NCBI GenBank assembly: GCA_036277075.1
Contig: DASUNQ010000213.1
Coordinates: forward strand, 1-33,184
Source of the DNA: DASUNQ01 sp036277075
GTDB taxonomy: Bacteria > Acidobacteriota > Thermoanaerobaculia > Multivoradales > UBA5704
Direction of reading: 5' to 3'
Length of the DNA stretch: 33,184 nt
Of the stretch, positions 20,475-29,412 are shown piece by piece. A program made the position numbers and the translations under genes. Positions within the stretch are counted from its first letter, which is position 1, and each line of letters begins with the position of its first letter. The notes beneath the pieces were generated by a model. It did no database searches. It was not told the origin of the DNA and saw only the letters and a program-made list of their open reading frames with translations.

Positions 20475-23400
20475 ATGTTCTCCCACTTCTTCATCCGCCG
20501 CCCGATCTTCGCCACCGTCGTCTCGCTGGTGATCGTCCTCGCCGGCCTGGCGGCGATCTTCAATCTCCCCGTGGCGCAGTACCCGGACATCTCGCCGCCG
20601 GTGGTGTCGGTGACCGCGTTCTATCCGGGCGCCACCGCCGAGGCCCTGCAGCAGACCGTCGCGGCGCCGATCGAGGAGCAGATCAACGGCGTCGAGGGGA
20701 TGCAGTACATCCAGTCGATCTCGACCTCCAGCGGCCTGGTCTCGACGATCGTCACCTTCGCCGTCGGCACCGACATCGACCTCGCCGCCAACAACGTCTC
20801 GAACCGCGTGCGCCTCGCCGAGCCGGGCCTCCCCGAGGAGGTGCGGCGCAACGGCGTCACGGTGCAGAAGCAGAACTCGAACTTCATCCAGATCGTCACC
20901 CTGACCTCGCCCTCCGGCCGCTGGGACGAGGTGTTCCTCTCCAACTACACGTCGCTCAACCTGCTCGAGCCCTTGAAGCGCGTGCCCGGGGTCGGCGACG
21001 TCCAGATCTTCGGCGGCCGCGACTACTCGATGCGCCTCTGGCTGCGCCCCGACCTGCTCGCCGAGTACGGCCTGACCACCGCCGACGTCGCCCGCGCCGT
21101 GCGCGAGCAGAACGCGCAGTTCGCGGTCGGCAAGGTGGGCCAGCAGCCGGCGAGCCCCGACCTCGAGCTGACCTACACGGTGACCGCCGAGGACCGCCTC
21201 GCCGAGCCCGAGCAGTTCGAGAACATCGTGCTGCGCTCCGACCCCGGCGGCAAGCAGCTCCGGCTGCGCGACGTGGCGCGCGTCGAGCTCGGCGCCCGCG
21301 ACTACGACACCGAGACGCGCCTCGACGGCAAGAAGGCGATCTTCCTCGGCGTCTTCCTCCAGCCCGGCGCCAACGCCCTGGCCACCGCGCAGGGCATCCA
21401 GCAGCAGATGGAGACGCTCGCCGAGCGCTTCCCGGCGGGGGTCGAGTACGCCCTCCCCTTCGACACCACGCGCTTCGTCGAGGTGTCGATCGAGGAGGTG
21501 GTCAAGACCCTGCTGATCGCGATGGCCCTGGTCTTCGCGGTCGTCTACCTCTTCCTGCAGAGCTTCCGCGCCACGCTGATCCCGATGGTGGCGGTGCCGG
21601 TGTCGCTGATCGGCACCTTCGCCGGCATGTTCGCCCTCGGCTTCTCGATCAACACCCTGACCCTCTTCGGCCTGGTGCTGGCGATCGGCATCGTCGTCGA
21701 CGACGCCATCGTGGTGCTCGAGAACACCGAGCGGATCATGGCGAGCGAGGGCAAGAGCGCGCGGGAGGCGGCGTTCGAGTCGATGACCCAGGTCACCGGG
21801 CCGGTGGTGGCGATCGTCCTCGTGCTCTGCTCGGTCTTCGTGCCGGTCGCCTTCCTGGGCGGCCTCGCCGGCCAGCTCTACCGGCAGTTCGCGATCACGG
21901 TCGCGATGTCGGTGGCGATCTCGGGCCTCGTGGCGCTGACCCTGACGCCGGCGCTCTGCGCCCTCCTCCTCCGCCACCGCCACGAGCCGCGCGGACCGTT
22001 CGCCCTCTTCAACCGCTGGTTCGAGAAAGGGACCGGCGGCTTCGTCGCCGCGGTGCGCTTCCTGCTCCGCCGGCCGGTCGTCGGCCTGGGGCTGTTCCTC
22101 CTCGTCCTCCTCGCCGCCTTCGGCCTCTTCCGGCTGGTGCCGGGGAGCCTGGTGCCGCCGGAGGACCAGGGCTACTTCATCGCCGCGGCGCTCCTGCCCG
22201 ACGGCGCGACGCTGCCGCGCACCCGCGCCGTCACCGACCGCATCGAGAAGGCCCTGCTCGCCGACCCGGCGGTCGAGGACGTGGGGACGATCATCGGCAT
22301 CGACTTCGTCGGCGGCGGCAGCAACAGCGCGGTCTCGACGATGTTCGTGATCCTGAAAAAGTGGGACGAGCGCACCGGCGAGGGCCTCGACCTCGACAGC
22401 ACGCTCGGCCGCTTCTACATGAACACCGCGGGCATCCGCGAGGCGATGGTCTTCGCCTTCAACCCGCCGGCGATCCAGGGCCTCGGCACGACCGGCGGCT
22501 TCGAGGTCTACGTGCAGGGCCGCGGCGAAGCCGACACCGCGCGGCTGGCGCAGGTGACCCAGGAGCTCATCGGGAAGCTCAACCAGGACAAGCGCTTCGC
22601 CGGCGTGCGCACCCTCTTCCGCGCCAACACGCCGCAGATCAACGTCAAGCTCGACCGCGAGAAGGCCAAGGCGCTCGGGGTCTCGGTGGACGAGGTCTTC
22701 AGCACGCTGCAGGCCGCCTTCGGCAGCCTCTACGTCAACGACTTCAACAAGAGCGGCCGCGTCTTCCGCGTGCAGCTCCAGGCGGAGGCCCCGTTCCGCT
22801 CGCGGCCCGAGGACCTGACCAAGCTCTACGTGCGCTCCGACAGCGGCGCCATGGTGCCGCTCGGCGCGCTCATCCGGCTCGACTACGGCGCCGGCGCCGA
22901 GACCCTCGAGCGCTACAACCTCTACCCCTCGATCAAGCTGCTCGGCGCCCCGGCGCCGGGCAGGAGCTCGGCCGAGGCGATCGCCGCCGTCGAGGAGATC
23001 GCGGCGCGCGAGCTGCCGCCCGACTTCGGCATCGCCTGGACCGGCAGCGCGCTCGAGGAGAAGGAGACCGGGGGCTCCTCGGCGCAGGTGCTGATGCTCG
23101 GCATGGTCTTCGTCTTCCTGATCCTCGCCGCGCAGTACGAGAAGTGGTCGCTGCCGGTCGCGGTGCTGCTGTCGGTGCCGTTCGCCTTCCTGGGCGCTCT
23201 GCTCGCCGTCTGGGTGCGCGGCATGCCGAACGACGTCTACTTCCAGATCGGCCTCGTCACCCTGGTCGGCCTGGCGGCCAAGAACGCCATCCTGATCGTC
23301 GAGTTCGCCTCCAAGGAGCGCGAGCGCGGCAAGAAGGTGCTGGAGGCGGCGATCGAGGCGGCGCGCCTGCGCTTCCGGCCGATCGTCATGACCTCGCTCG

Positions 23401-23630
23401 CCTTCATCCTGGGCGTGCTGCCGCTCGCCTTCTCGTCGGGGGCCGGCGCCGCCGCGCGCCGCTCGATGGGCACCGGCGTCTTCGGCGGCATGCTGGCGGC
23501 GACGCTCCTCGGCGTCGCCTTCGTGCCGCTCTTCTTCCGCTGGGTCTCGGGGCGCGGGCCGGAGCCCGAGGAGGCGGTCGTGCCCGAGCCGGAGGAGGCA
23601 GAGGAAGAGCAGGAAAGGAGCGCGGCGTGA
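20475..23630 (+). CDS. RND multidrug efflux pump, HAE1 (AcrB-like) family
   Basis: Proton-driven inner-membrane transporter of 1051 residues, full AcrB length. It begins with FFIRRPIFATVVSLVIVLAG and LPVAQYPDISPPVVSVTAFY, the standard HAE1 opening. TM4 carries the proton-relay acids in AIGIVVDDAIVVLENTERIM, and TM10 the conserved Lys in LVGLAAKNAILIVEFASKER. Two periplasmic porter halves and twelve membrane helices can be followed, for example ALVFAVVYLFLQSFRATLIP and QVLMLGMVFVFLILAAQYEK. The C-terminal tail is acidic (EEAVVPEPEEAEEEQE). GAGGAGCG precedes the ATG; the stop overlaps the outer-membrane gene start (GTGA). Substrates are probably hydrophobic drugs or solvents. Confidence 0.97.
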   Translation: MFSHFFIRRPIFATVVSLVIVLAGLAAIFNLPVAQYPDISPPVVSVTAFYPGATAEALQQTVAAPIEEQINGVEGMQYIQSISTSSGLVSTIVTFAVGTDIDLAANNVSNRVRLAEPGLPEEVRRNGVTVQKQNSNFIQIVTLTSPSGRWDEVFLSNYTSLNLLEPLKRVPGVGDVQIFGGRDYSMRLWLRPDLLAEYGLTTADVARAVREQNAQFAVGKVGQQPASPDLELTYTVTAEDRLAEPEQFENIVLRSDPGGKQLRLRDVARVELGARDYDTETRLDGKKAIFLGVFLQPGANALATAQGIQQQMETLAERFPAGVEYALPFDTTRFVEVSIEEVVKTLLIAMALVFAVVYLFLQSFRATLIPMVAVPVSLIGTFAGMFALGFSINTLTLFGLVLAIGIVVDDAIVVLENTERIMASEGKSAREAAFESMTQVTGPVVAIVLVLCSVFVPVAFLGGLAGQLYRQFAITVAMSVAISGLVALTLTPALCALLLRHRHEPRGPFALFNRWFEKGTGGFVAAVRFLLRRPVVGLGLFLLVLLAAFGLFRLVPGSLVPPEDQGYFIAAALLPDGATLPRTRAVTDRIEKALLADPAVEDVGTIIGIDFVGGGSNSAVSTMFVILKKWDERTGEGLDLDSTLGRFYMNTAGIREAMVFAFNPPAIQGLGTTGGFEVYVQGRGEADTARLAQVTQELIGKLNQDKRFAGVRTLFRANTPQINVKLDREKAKALGVSVDEVFSTLQAAFGSLYVNDFNKSGRVFRVQLQAEAPFRSRPEDLTKLYVRSDSGAMVPLGALIRLDYGAGAETLERYNLYPSIKLLGAPAPGRSSAEAIAAVEEIAARELPPDFGIAWTGSALEEKETGGSSAQVLMLGMVFVFLILAAQYEKWSLPVAVLLSVPFAFLGALLAVWVRGMPNDVYFQIGLVTLVGLAAKNAILIVEFASKERERGKKVLEAAIEAARLRFRPIVMTSLAFILGVLPLAFSSGAGAAARRSMGTGVFGGMLAATLLGVAFVPLFFRWVSGRGPEPEEAVVPEPEEAEEEQERSAA

Positions 23631-25042
23631 GCCGATTCCGACTCGCCGCGGCGCTCGCCGCGCTGCCTCTCGCCGCCTGCACGGCGCTCGGTCCGGCGTA
23701 CGAGAGCCCCGAGGTGGCGATGCCCGCGGGGTACTCGGCGGCGGCCCCGGTACCGGCGGCCGCCGCGGCGACGCTCCCGGCGCGCTGGTGGACGCTCTTC
23801 GGCGACGCCGCCCTCGACCGCCTCGTCGACGAGGCGCTCGGCGCCAACCAGGACCTCGCCGCCGCGGCGGCGCGGGTCGAGGAGGCGCGCGCCCTCGCCG
23901 GCATCGCCCGCGCCGACCAGCTCCCGGAGGTCACGGTCGGGGTCGACGCCTCGCGCACCCGGCTCTCGCGCGAGACCCTGAACCTGCCCCCCGAGGTCGT
24001 CATCCCGCTCGAGATCGACCGCTTCCGCGCCTCGGCCAACCTCTTCTACGAGCTCGACTTCTGGGGGCGGCTGCGGCGGCTCACCGAGGCGGCGCGGGCC
24101 GAGCTGCTGGCCACCGAGGAGGGGCGGCGCAGCGTCGAGCTGGGGCTGGTCTCCGAGGTGGCGGCCGCCTACTTCGACCTCCTCGCCTTCGACCACCAGC
24201 TCCAGGTGGTGCGCGACACCCTGGGCTCGCGCGGCGAGTCGGTGCGCCTGCAGCGCCTGCGCTTCGACGCCGGCACGATCTCCGGGCTGGACCTGGCGCA
24301 GGCCGAGGCCGAGCTGGCGGCGACCGAGGCCACGGTGCCGGCCCTCGAACGGCAGGTGCGGCTGACCGAGGACCGGCTGGCGGTGCTCCTCGGCCGCATC
24401 GGCGGCAGCGTCGAGCGCGGCGGCGCGCTCACCGCGGTGGCGGCGCCGGAGGTGCCGGTGGGGCTGCCCTCGGCGCTGCTGGCGCGGCGCCCCGACGTCG
24501 TCGCCGCCGAACGCCGGCTGGCGGCCGCCAACGCCCGCATCGGCGCGGCGCGCGCGGCCTACTTCCCGTCGATCGCGCTGACCGGCTTCGCCGGCACCGA
24601 GAGCGCCGAGCTGGCGAGCCTCTTCGGCTCCGGCACCGGCGTCTGGCAGGCGGCGCTCGGCCTCGTCGAGCCGATCTTCAACGCCGGCCGCACCCGCCGC
24701 CAGGTCGAGGCCGCCCGCGCCCGCGAGCAGCAAGCGCTCGCCGCCTACACGCGCGCCGTGCAGGGGGCCTTCGCCGAGGTCGAGGACGCCCTCGTCGCCC
24801 GCCGCACCGGCGCCGCGGAGCGCGAGATCCTGGCGCGGCAGGTGGAGGCGCTGGCGCGGGCGCGGCGGCTCGCCGAGCTGCGCTACGAGGCCGGCGAGTC
24901 GTCCTATCTCGAGGTGCTCGACGCCGAGCGCAGCCTCTTCCGCGCCGAGCTCGAGCTGTCCCGCGCGCGGCGCAACGAGCTGGCCGCCACGGTCGACCTG
25001 ATGCGGGCGCTCGGCGGCGGCTGGGAGACCCCGGCGCCTTGA
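23627..25042 (+). CDS. Outer-membrane efflux channel lipoprotein (OprM/NodT type)
   Basis: TolC-like channel of 471 residues. The GTG at 23627 overlaps the pump stop and follows AGGAAAGGAG at 23611-23620. A lipoprotein signal peptide (AAALAALPLAAC) ends at the lipobox LAAC. The body shows the duplicated OEP pattern: LPARWWTLFGDAALDRLVDE, NQDLAAAAARVEEARALAGI, FYELDFWGRLRRLTEAARAE in the first half and LARRPDVVAAERRLAAANAR, AARAAYFPSIALTGFAG, YEAGESSYLEVLDAERSLF in the second. It completes the tripartite pump as the third structural gene. Confidence 0.95.
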   Translation: MSRFRLAAALAALPLAACTALGPAYESPEVAMPAGYSAAAPVPAAAAATLPARWWTLFGDAALDRLVDEALGANQDLAAAAARVEEARALAGIARADQLPEVTVGVDASRTRLSRETLNLPPEVVIPLEIDRFRASANLFYELDFWGRLRRLTEAARAELLATEEGRRSVELGLVSEVAAAYFDLLAFDHQLQVVRDTLGSRGESVRLQRLRFDAGTISGLDLAQAEAELAATEATVPALERQVRLTEDRLAVLLGRIGGSVERGGALTAVAAPEVPVGLPSALLARRPDVVAAERRLAAANARIGAARAAYFPSIALTGFAGTESAELASLFGSGTGVWQAALGLVEPIFNAGRTRRQVEAARAREQQALAAYTRAVQGAFAEVEDALVARRTGAAEREILARQVEALARARRLAELRYEAGESSYLEVLDAERSLFRAELELSRARRNELAATVDLMRALGGGWETPAP

Positions 25043-25665
25043 GCCGCGGGGGGCGGGCGCCGGCCGCCCCGGAGTACCTCGCGCCCTTCCACGCCGCGCA
25101 CCGGCGGCGCGCCCGCGGCCCCGGAGCGCTCCTCTACGACACCCGGGACGCCCAGTTCGTGCGCCTCGAGGCGATCGCGCGCCACTGCCCTCTCGCCGGC
25201 CTCCACGTCCTCGACGTCGGCTGCGGCCGCGCCGAGCTGCTCGGCCTGCTGCTCGAGCGCGGCGTCGTCCCCGCCCGCTACACCGGCATCGAAGCCCTGC
25301 CCTGGCTCGCCCGCGCCGCCCGCCGGCGGCGCTACCCGCGCTGCACGATCCTCGAGGCGGACTTCGTGAAGGAGCCGGAGCGGATGCGGGTGGGCGCCGA
25401 CGTCGTCGTCTTCTCCGGCTCGCTCAACCTGCTGCCGTCGCGGCAGTTCTACCGCACGCTGCGCCAGGCCTGGGACGCCGCCGGGCGCCGGCTCGCCTTC
25501 AACTACCTCTGCTCGCCGCGCGAGGCCGGCGACCCCTGGCTGCGCTGGCACCGGCGGCGCACGGTCCTCGCCTTCTTGCGCCGCTCCGGGGCGGAGTTCC
25601 GGGTGCACGACGACTACGCGCCGGGGGACGACTGCACGGTCGTCATGCACCGGCGCGGCGGCTAG
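25039..25665 (+). CDS. SAM-dependent class I methyltransferase
   Basis: Protein of 208 residues. It begins at a TTG overlapping the channel gene stop (TTGA), the only sensible start in the frame, suggesting translational coupling. Motif I is LHVLDVGCGRAELLGLLLER with the Gly-rich SAM loop, followed by the acidic strand-2 end (YTGIEALPWLARAA) and motif II region LEADFVKEPERMRVGADVVV. The rest, FSGSLNLLPSRQFYRTLRQ and RLAFNYLCSPREAGDPWLRW, resembles small-molecule methyltransferases. The substrate is unknown; being at the end of an efflux operon it could modify a toxic compound, but read-through co-location is equally possible. Confidence 0.82.
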   Translation: MSRGGRAPAAPEYLAPFHAAHRRRARGPGALLYDTRDAQFVRLEAIARHCPLAGLHVLDVGCGRAELLGLLLERGVVPARYTGIEALPWLARAARRRRYPRCTILEADFVKEPERMRVGADVVVFSGSLNLLPSRQFYRTLRQAWDAAGRRLAFNYLCSPREAGDPWLRWHRRRTVLAFLRRSGAEFRVHDDYAPGDDCTVVMHRRGG

Positions 25666-25686
25666 CCCTCGCGTCGCCGCTAGCCG
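25659..25686. terminator. Inverted repeat across the convergent stops
   Basis: CGGCTAGC at 25659-25666 pairs with GCTAGCCG at 25679-25686 around a 12-base loop; both arms include the TAG stops of the two convergent genes. No T tract is present, so it is a weak bidirectional terminator candidate. Confidence 0.35.
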
Positions 25687-26543
25687 TCGAGCGGCGGCGC
25701 GCGCTCCTCCTCCTCCCGCCACTGCCGCATCAGCGCGGCGGCGCGCGCCCGCCGCCGCCGCGCCGCCCAGAGCGCCAGCGCGGCGACCGCGAGCCAGAGG
25801 GTCAGCGAGCTGGTGAGGAGCGGGAGCCAGCGGCTCAGCAGGTCGTGGCGCCGCCAGAAGGCGGCCTCCGCCGCGGCCAGCGACTCGCCGGTGGCGCGCG
25901 CGAAGGCCTCCGCGAAGGGCAAGCCGCGCGCCGCCTCGGCGAGCACCGCGGCGGGCGCGTCCCGGCCGTGGCGCTGCATCAGCGAGCGCACGAAGGCGGC
26001 CGAGAAGGCGTAGGCGCGCTCGACCTCGGCGGGGCCGCCGGCGAAGCGGCGGTCGAGGCCGGCCAGGCCGCCGCGCTCCGGGTCCAGCCGCACCAGGCGC
26101 GAGCGGTCGGCCAGCCCCCAGGAGCCCCCCGCCACCGTCGCCAGCCCCTCCTGGAACCAGCGCGGCAGCTCGGCGCCCGGGGCGGCGCGGTCGATCAGCA
26201 CGTGCGCCACCTCGTGGCCCAGGAGCTCCTCGAGCGAGCCGTCCGGGTAGGCCGGCGTGCGCGCCGGGAAGAGCACCACCGGCCCGCCGGCGCCGAGCGC
26301 GTAGCCCGCCACCCAGGAGGGCGCGGCGCGCGCCGCGGGCGAGCCCTCCGCCGCGAGGAGGACCCGGATCGGCGGCCCCGGCTCGCTGAGCCCGACGAGG
26401 CGCATGGCGCCTTCCAGCCGCGCCGGCGGCAGCCGCTCGAGCTCGGCCGCCCGCCCGGCCAGCTCGCGCGGCGCTTCGATCAGGAGGCGCGGGGGAAGCG
26501 GCGCCAGAAGGAGCGCGAGGGCCGCCGCGGCCGCCGCCGTCAC
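25680..26543 (-). CDS. Membrane-anchored gluzincin-type zinc peptidase
   Basis: Protein of 287 residues from a GTG that overlaps the stop of the peroxidase gene. The N terminus is a hydrophobic export signal (AAAAAALALLLAPLPP). The catalytic motif LLGHEVAHVLIDRA has HExxH at 110-114, and a third ligand is offered by E132 in WFQEGLATV, the gluzincin pattern of peptidase MA-like families. The C terminus has a transmembrane helix (LTSSLTLWLAVAALALWAAR) and a basic tail, so the enzyme is anchored with its active site outside the cytoplasm. Neighbouring peroxidase and PhyH-like genes are in the same orientation and tightly spaced. Confidence 0.82.
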   Translation of the reverse strand: MTAAAAAALALLLAPLPPRLLIEAPRELAGRAAELERLPPARLEGAMRLVGLSEPGPPIRVLLAAEGSPAARAAPSWVAGYALGAGGPVVLFPARTPAYPDGSLEELLGHEVAHVLIDRAAPGAELPRWFQEGLATVAGGSWGLADRSRLVRLDPERGGLAGLDRRFAGGPAEVERAYAFSAAFVRSLMQRHGRDAPAAVLAEAARGLPFAEAFARATGESLAAAEAAFWRRHDLLSRWLPLLTSSLTLWLAVAALALWAARRRRARAAALMRQWREEEERAPPLDG

Positions 26544-29389
26544 TCGCGGAAGGCCGGGTCGGACTCGGCGCCGGGGCGCGGCGTCCAGGCCAGCGAGTAG
26601 TACTCGCCGCGGTCGCGCGCCCAGGGATCGAAGGCGTTGACGACCTGCGCCAGCTCGGCCGCCAGCTCGGGGACCGTCCGCAGCAGCACGCGCTTGAGCG
26701 GCGAGACTTCCGCGCGGTGGCCGTTCGGCTGCCCGGCCTCCATGACCTTGCCCCGGGGGCCGTTGTTACTCACCCACTCGATGCCGAGGTGGGAGTAGAA
26801 CTCGGGGCGGAAGCTCGAGGTGAAGAAGCGGTCGCTGAAGAGGCGCCGCGAGGCGTTGAGGATGAAGACCTGGAACTGGGTCTCGGAGATCGCGAAGCCG
26901 TGCGGCCGCCGCGGCTCGGCGAGCCAGCCGACGACGGTGTCGACGTCCTCCACGTTGTCGACCAGGCTGCCGTCGGGGTGCCCGAGGCAGTCGTCGATGG
27001 GTGAGCCGTCGGGGTTGCGCTGCGCCTCGGTGATCGGCTTCGCGGCGTCGCAGCGATGCCGGCCGTAGACCTCGCGCAGGAGCCCCGCCAGGCGCTCCTG
27101 GTCGGCGCGCTCCGCCGAGCCCGCCGGCAGCGAGCGGTCGACGAAGTCGTCGAAGCTGGTGAGCTGGCGCAGCCCGTACTGGCGGCGGAACTCGTTGAAG
27201 CGCGGCACTCCGCGCTCGCGGTCGCGCAGCACGTCGAGGGCGGCGACGTCGATCTTGCCGGTCGCGGTCCCGAGGCGCGGCAGCTCCAGGTTCTGCAGGA
27301 ACTGCGCGTGGTTCTCGAGCGCCAGGCGGCCGAGCCGCTGGCGCCCCAGAGACAGCGCCCAGTTGGCGAGGCCCCCCGCGCGCATCGCCCGCGTCGCGCC
27401 GCCGCGGAAGGCCTCGACGACCGGGACCTTCTGGACGACCGCGTTGGGATCGCCGTGCCACTCCCGGTACTCGATGAGGTCGGGCACCATCGGGTGCAGC
27501 CGGTAGACGGTGACGAACTCCTCGGGGAAGTTGAACGGCGAGCCGAAATGGTTGACGCCGCCGTTGACGTCGTCGGGATCGGCAAGGCTCCAGGCATCGC
27601 GGCGGCCGCGGAGCCCCCATGTGTAGCGGTGGCTGCCGATGCCGATGATCCCGGGACCCGAAGCCAGGACCGAGTACCACTGCGTCGCCCGGCGCCCGTC
27701 GGACGAGCGGTTGAGCGCCGCCACCACCCGCTGCAGCGCCCCCCTGACCGCCGCGTGGCCGCCGAAGAGCCCGCTCCAGTTGCCGTTCATCGCCCGGTAG
27801 AGCGGCTCGTCGTAGAGGAGCTGGGTAGTCCACTCGATGGTGTGGATCTTGGCGATCTCGGCGGCGATCGTCAGCCGCGCCGCTTCGAACAGCTCGTCGG
27901 GCGTGACGTCGCGGTAGCGGACGACCCGCGCCGGCTGCGCCGGGTCGCGCAGGCCGCTGTCGGCGCCCGGCGCGGCGGCGGCGCGGCGGCGGAACTCCTC
28001 GACGAAGAGGTTGTGCTCGCGGGCGAAGACGTTGTGGTAGAAGCTGACGCCGATCGTCCAGTTGTCCGGGAAGGCGGTCGCCTCCTGCCCGGCCCATTGC
28101 GGGTTCATGGGGTCGGTCGCCGCGAGCAGCGGGAGGTAGCCCTGCGCCTCGCCGCGGCCCGGCTGCTCGGCCACCGCCACCAGCAGGAGCTTCGCCGGGT
28201 CGCGCGGATCGCGCTTGACCCGCCGGCGGGAGACCGCGTCGTAGCCGTAGAGCTGCGACGCGTCCCACCAGCCGGTGTTCGTGTTCGGGGCCGTGCGGTA
28301 GGCGCGCAGGGCACGCTCGCGACCGCCGTGGGTGAACGCGGGAGGAGGACCGTCCGCGGCCACGAAACCGCGGTCGATGCGGTCGTCCGGGCGGCAGCCG
28401 AGCCGCCGCGCCTCGTCCGGAGACAGTGCCCGCTCGACGCCGCCGACCTTCTGCGAGGCGCAGCCGGTCGCCATGAGGTGCGGCGCGTTGCGCCCCTCGT
28501 CGAGGTGGGAGAACCAGTCGTGCGTCATGAACTGGATCCAGAAGGCGGCCAGCACGTTGAAGAACGGCGCCTTCTGGTAGTCGCAGCGGGCGTCGGGCGC
28601 GGCCCCGGGCAGGCCGCGCCCCGCGTTGCACCGCTCCGCAGCGCTCTGCCGGCGGGTGAAGAGGCGCCGGCTGATCACCTGGGGGTCGGGGGTCAGCAGG
28701 CCGAGGCGTCCGCCGTGGCGGTTGCGGGCCAGCTCGTTCCAGCCGAGCTCGGGGAACGTCGCCTCGAACTGGACGTTGCGCGCGAACGGCATGCCGGTCG
28801 AGCCCATGAGCGGGTTGCGCAGGTCGTTGCAGATGCCGGTGAGCTGCCGGTGGCGGATGAGGCCGCCGCGGCAGAGCTGCGGCCCGTCGCCGCCGACCTC
28901 GGCGTAGCGCGGGTGCCCGGCCGGCAGCCGCAGCTCGGGCCAGACCTTGAGCGCCGGTCCGTCGACCGCGCCCCGGCCGGTCAGGTATTCGCGGTAGGTG
29001 CCGGCGTTGTCGAAGAGGTTGAACTTGATCAGCTCGACGCGCTGGTACTCGAGGTCGAGCAGCGCGCCGTCGACGCCGCGCCTGTCGTGCGACAGGGGTC
29101 CGGAGCGCTCCTTGCCGGGGAACCGGCTCGCGGCGTCGGCGGTCGCCCAGTAGCGCTGCCAGTCGACCCAAGGGTCCGCCCGGCCGGAAAGGGCGCGGTC
29201 GCCGCCCCGGCAGCGCGCGGTCATCTCCTGCACCTTGCCGAGGAAGCGCTGGTCCCGCTCGCCGGCGACGGGGCGGAAGCCGCGCCGCAGCAGCTTCAGG
29301 CAGGCCGCGAAGTCCGGATCCGCGCCGCGGGCGGGACCGGCGCAGAGCAGCGCGGCGATGAGGAAGGTCGCGCCGGCGCGGTTCCGCAC
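26540..29389 (-). CDS. Animal-type haem peroxidase, secreted
   Basis: Large protein of 949 residues. The GTG at 29389 is preceded by GGAG and begins a signal peptide (RNRAGATFLIAALLCAGPAR). An N-terminal region of about 270 residues precedes the peroxidase domain. Distal haem motif: FWIQFMTHDWFSHLDEGRNA with His290-Asp291. Further family blocks are RTAPNTNTGWWDASQLYGYD, FYHNVFAREHNLFVEEFRRR with the proximal R-E-H-N, and EIAKIHTIEWTTQLLYDEPL. This matches the animal haem peroxidase superfamily, nearest in style to fatty-acid dioxygenase/linoleate diol synthase-like members. It overlaps the peptidase gene and lies 24 bases from the PhyH-like gene. A role in lipid oxygenation or halide/radical chemistry outside the cytoplasm is plausible. 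Confidence 0.9.
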   Translation of the reverse strand: MRNRAGATFLIAALLCAGPARGADPDFAACLKLLRRGFRPVAGERDQRFLGKVQEMTARCRGGDRALSGRADPWVDWQRYWATADAASRFPGKERSGPLSHDRRGVDGALLDLEYQRVELIKFNLFDNAGTYREYLTGRGAVDGPALKVWPELRLPAGHPRYAEVGGDGPQLCRGGLIRHRQLTGICNDLRNPLMGSTGMPFARNVQFEATFPELGWNELARNRHGGRLGLLTPDPQVISRRLFTRRQSAAERCNAGRGLPGAAPDARCDYQKAPFFNVLAAFWIQFMTHDWFSHLDEGRNAPHLMATGCASQKVGGVERALSPDEARRLGCRPDDRIDRGFVAADGPPPAFTHGGRERALRAYRTAPNTNTGWWDASQLYGYDAVSRRRVKRDPRDPAKLLLVAVAEQPGRGEAQGYLPLLAATDPMNPQWAGQEATAFPDNWTIGVSFYHNVFAREHNLFVEEFRRRAAAAPGADSGLRDPAQPARVVRYRDVTPDELFEAARLTIAAEIAKIHTIEWTTQLLYDEPLYRAMNGNWSGLFGGHAAVRGALQRVVAALNRSSDGRRATQWYSVLASGPGIIGIGSHRYTWGLRGRRDAWSLADPDDVNGGVNHFGSPFNFPEEFVTVYRLHPMVPDLIEYREWHGDPNAVVQKVPVVEAFRGGATRAMRAGGLANWALSLGRQRLGRLALENHAQFLQNLELPRLGTATGKIDVAALDVLRDRERGVPRFNEFRRQYGLRQLTSFDDFVDRSLPAGSAERADQERLAGLLREVYGRHRCDAAKPITEAQRNPDGSPIDDCLGHPDGSLVDNVEDVDTVVGWLAEPRRPHGFAISETQFQVFILNASRRLFSDRFFTSSFRPEFYSHLGIEWVSNNGPRGKVMEAGQPNGHRAEVSPLKRVLLRTVPELAAELAQVVNAFDPWARDRGEYYSLAWTPRPGAESDPAFRE

Positions 29390-29412
29390 GTCGACTCCGT
29401 CCGGCCGCCCCG

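Noticed and set aside
20277..21983. Long minus-strand frame rich in His/Arg/Asp opposite the RND pump
   Set aside because: Antisense shadow of a clear HAE1 transporter; its composition mirrors the opposite codons. Similar shadows lie across the peroxidase (27056-29416) and the permease (31583-33082).
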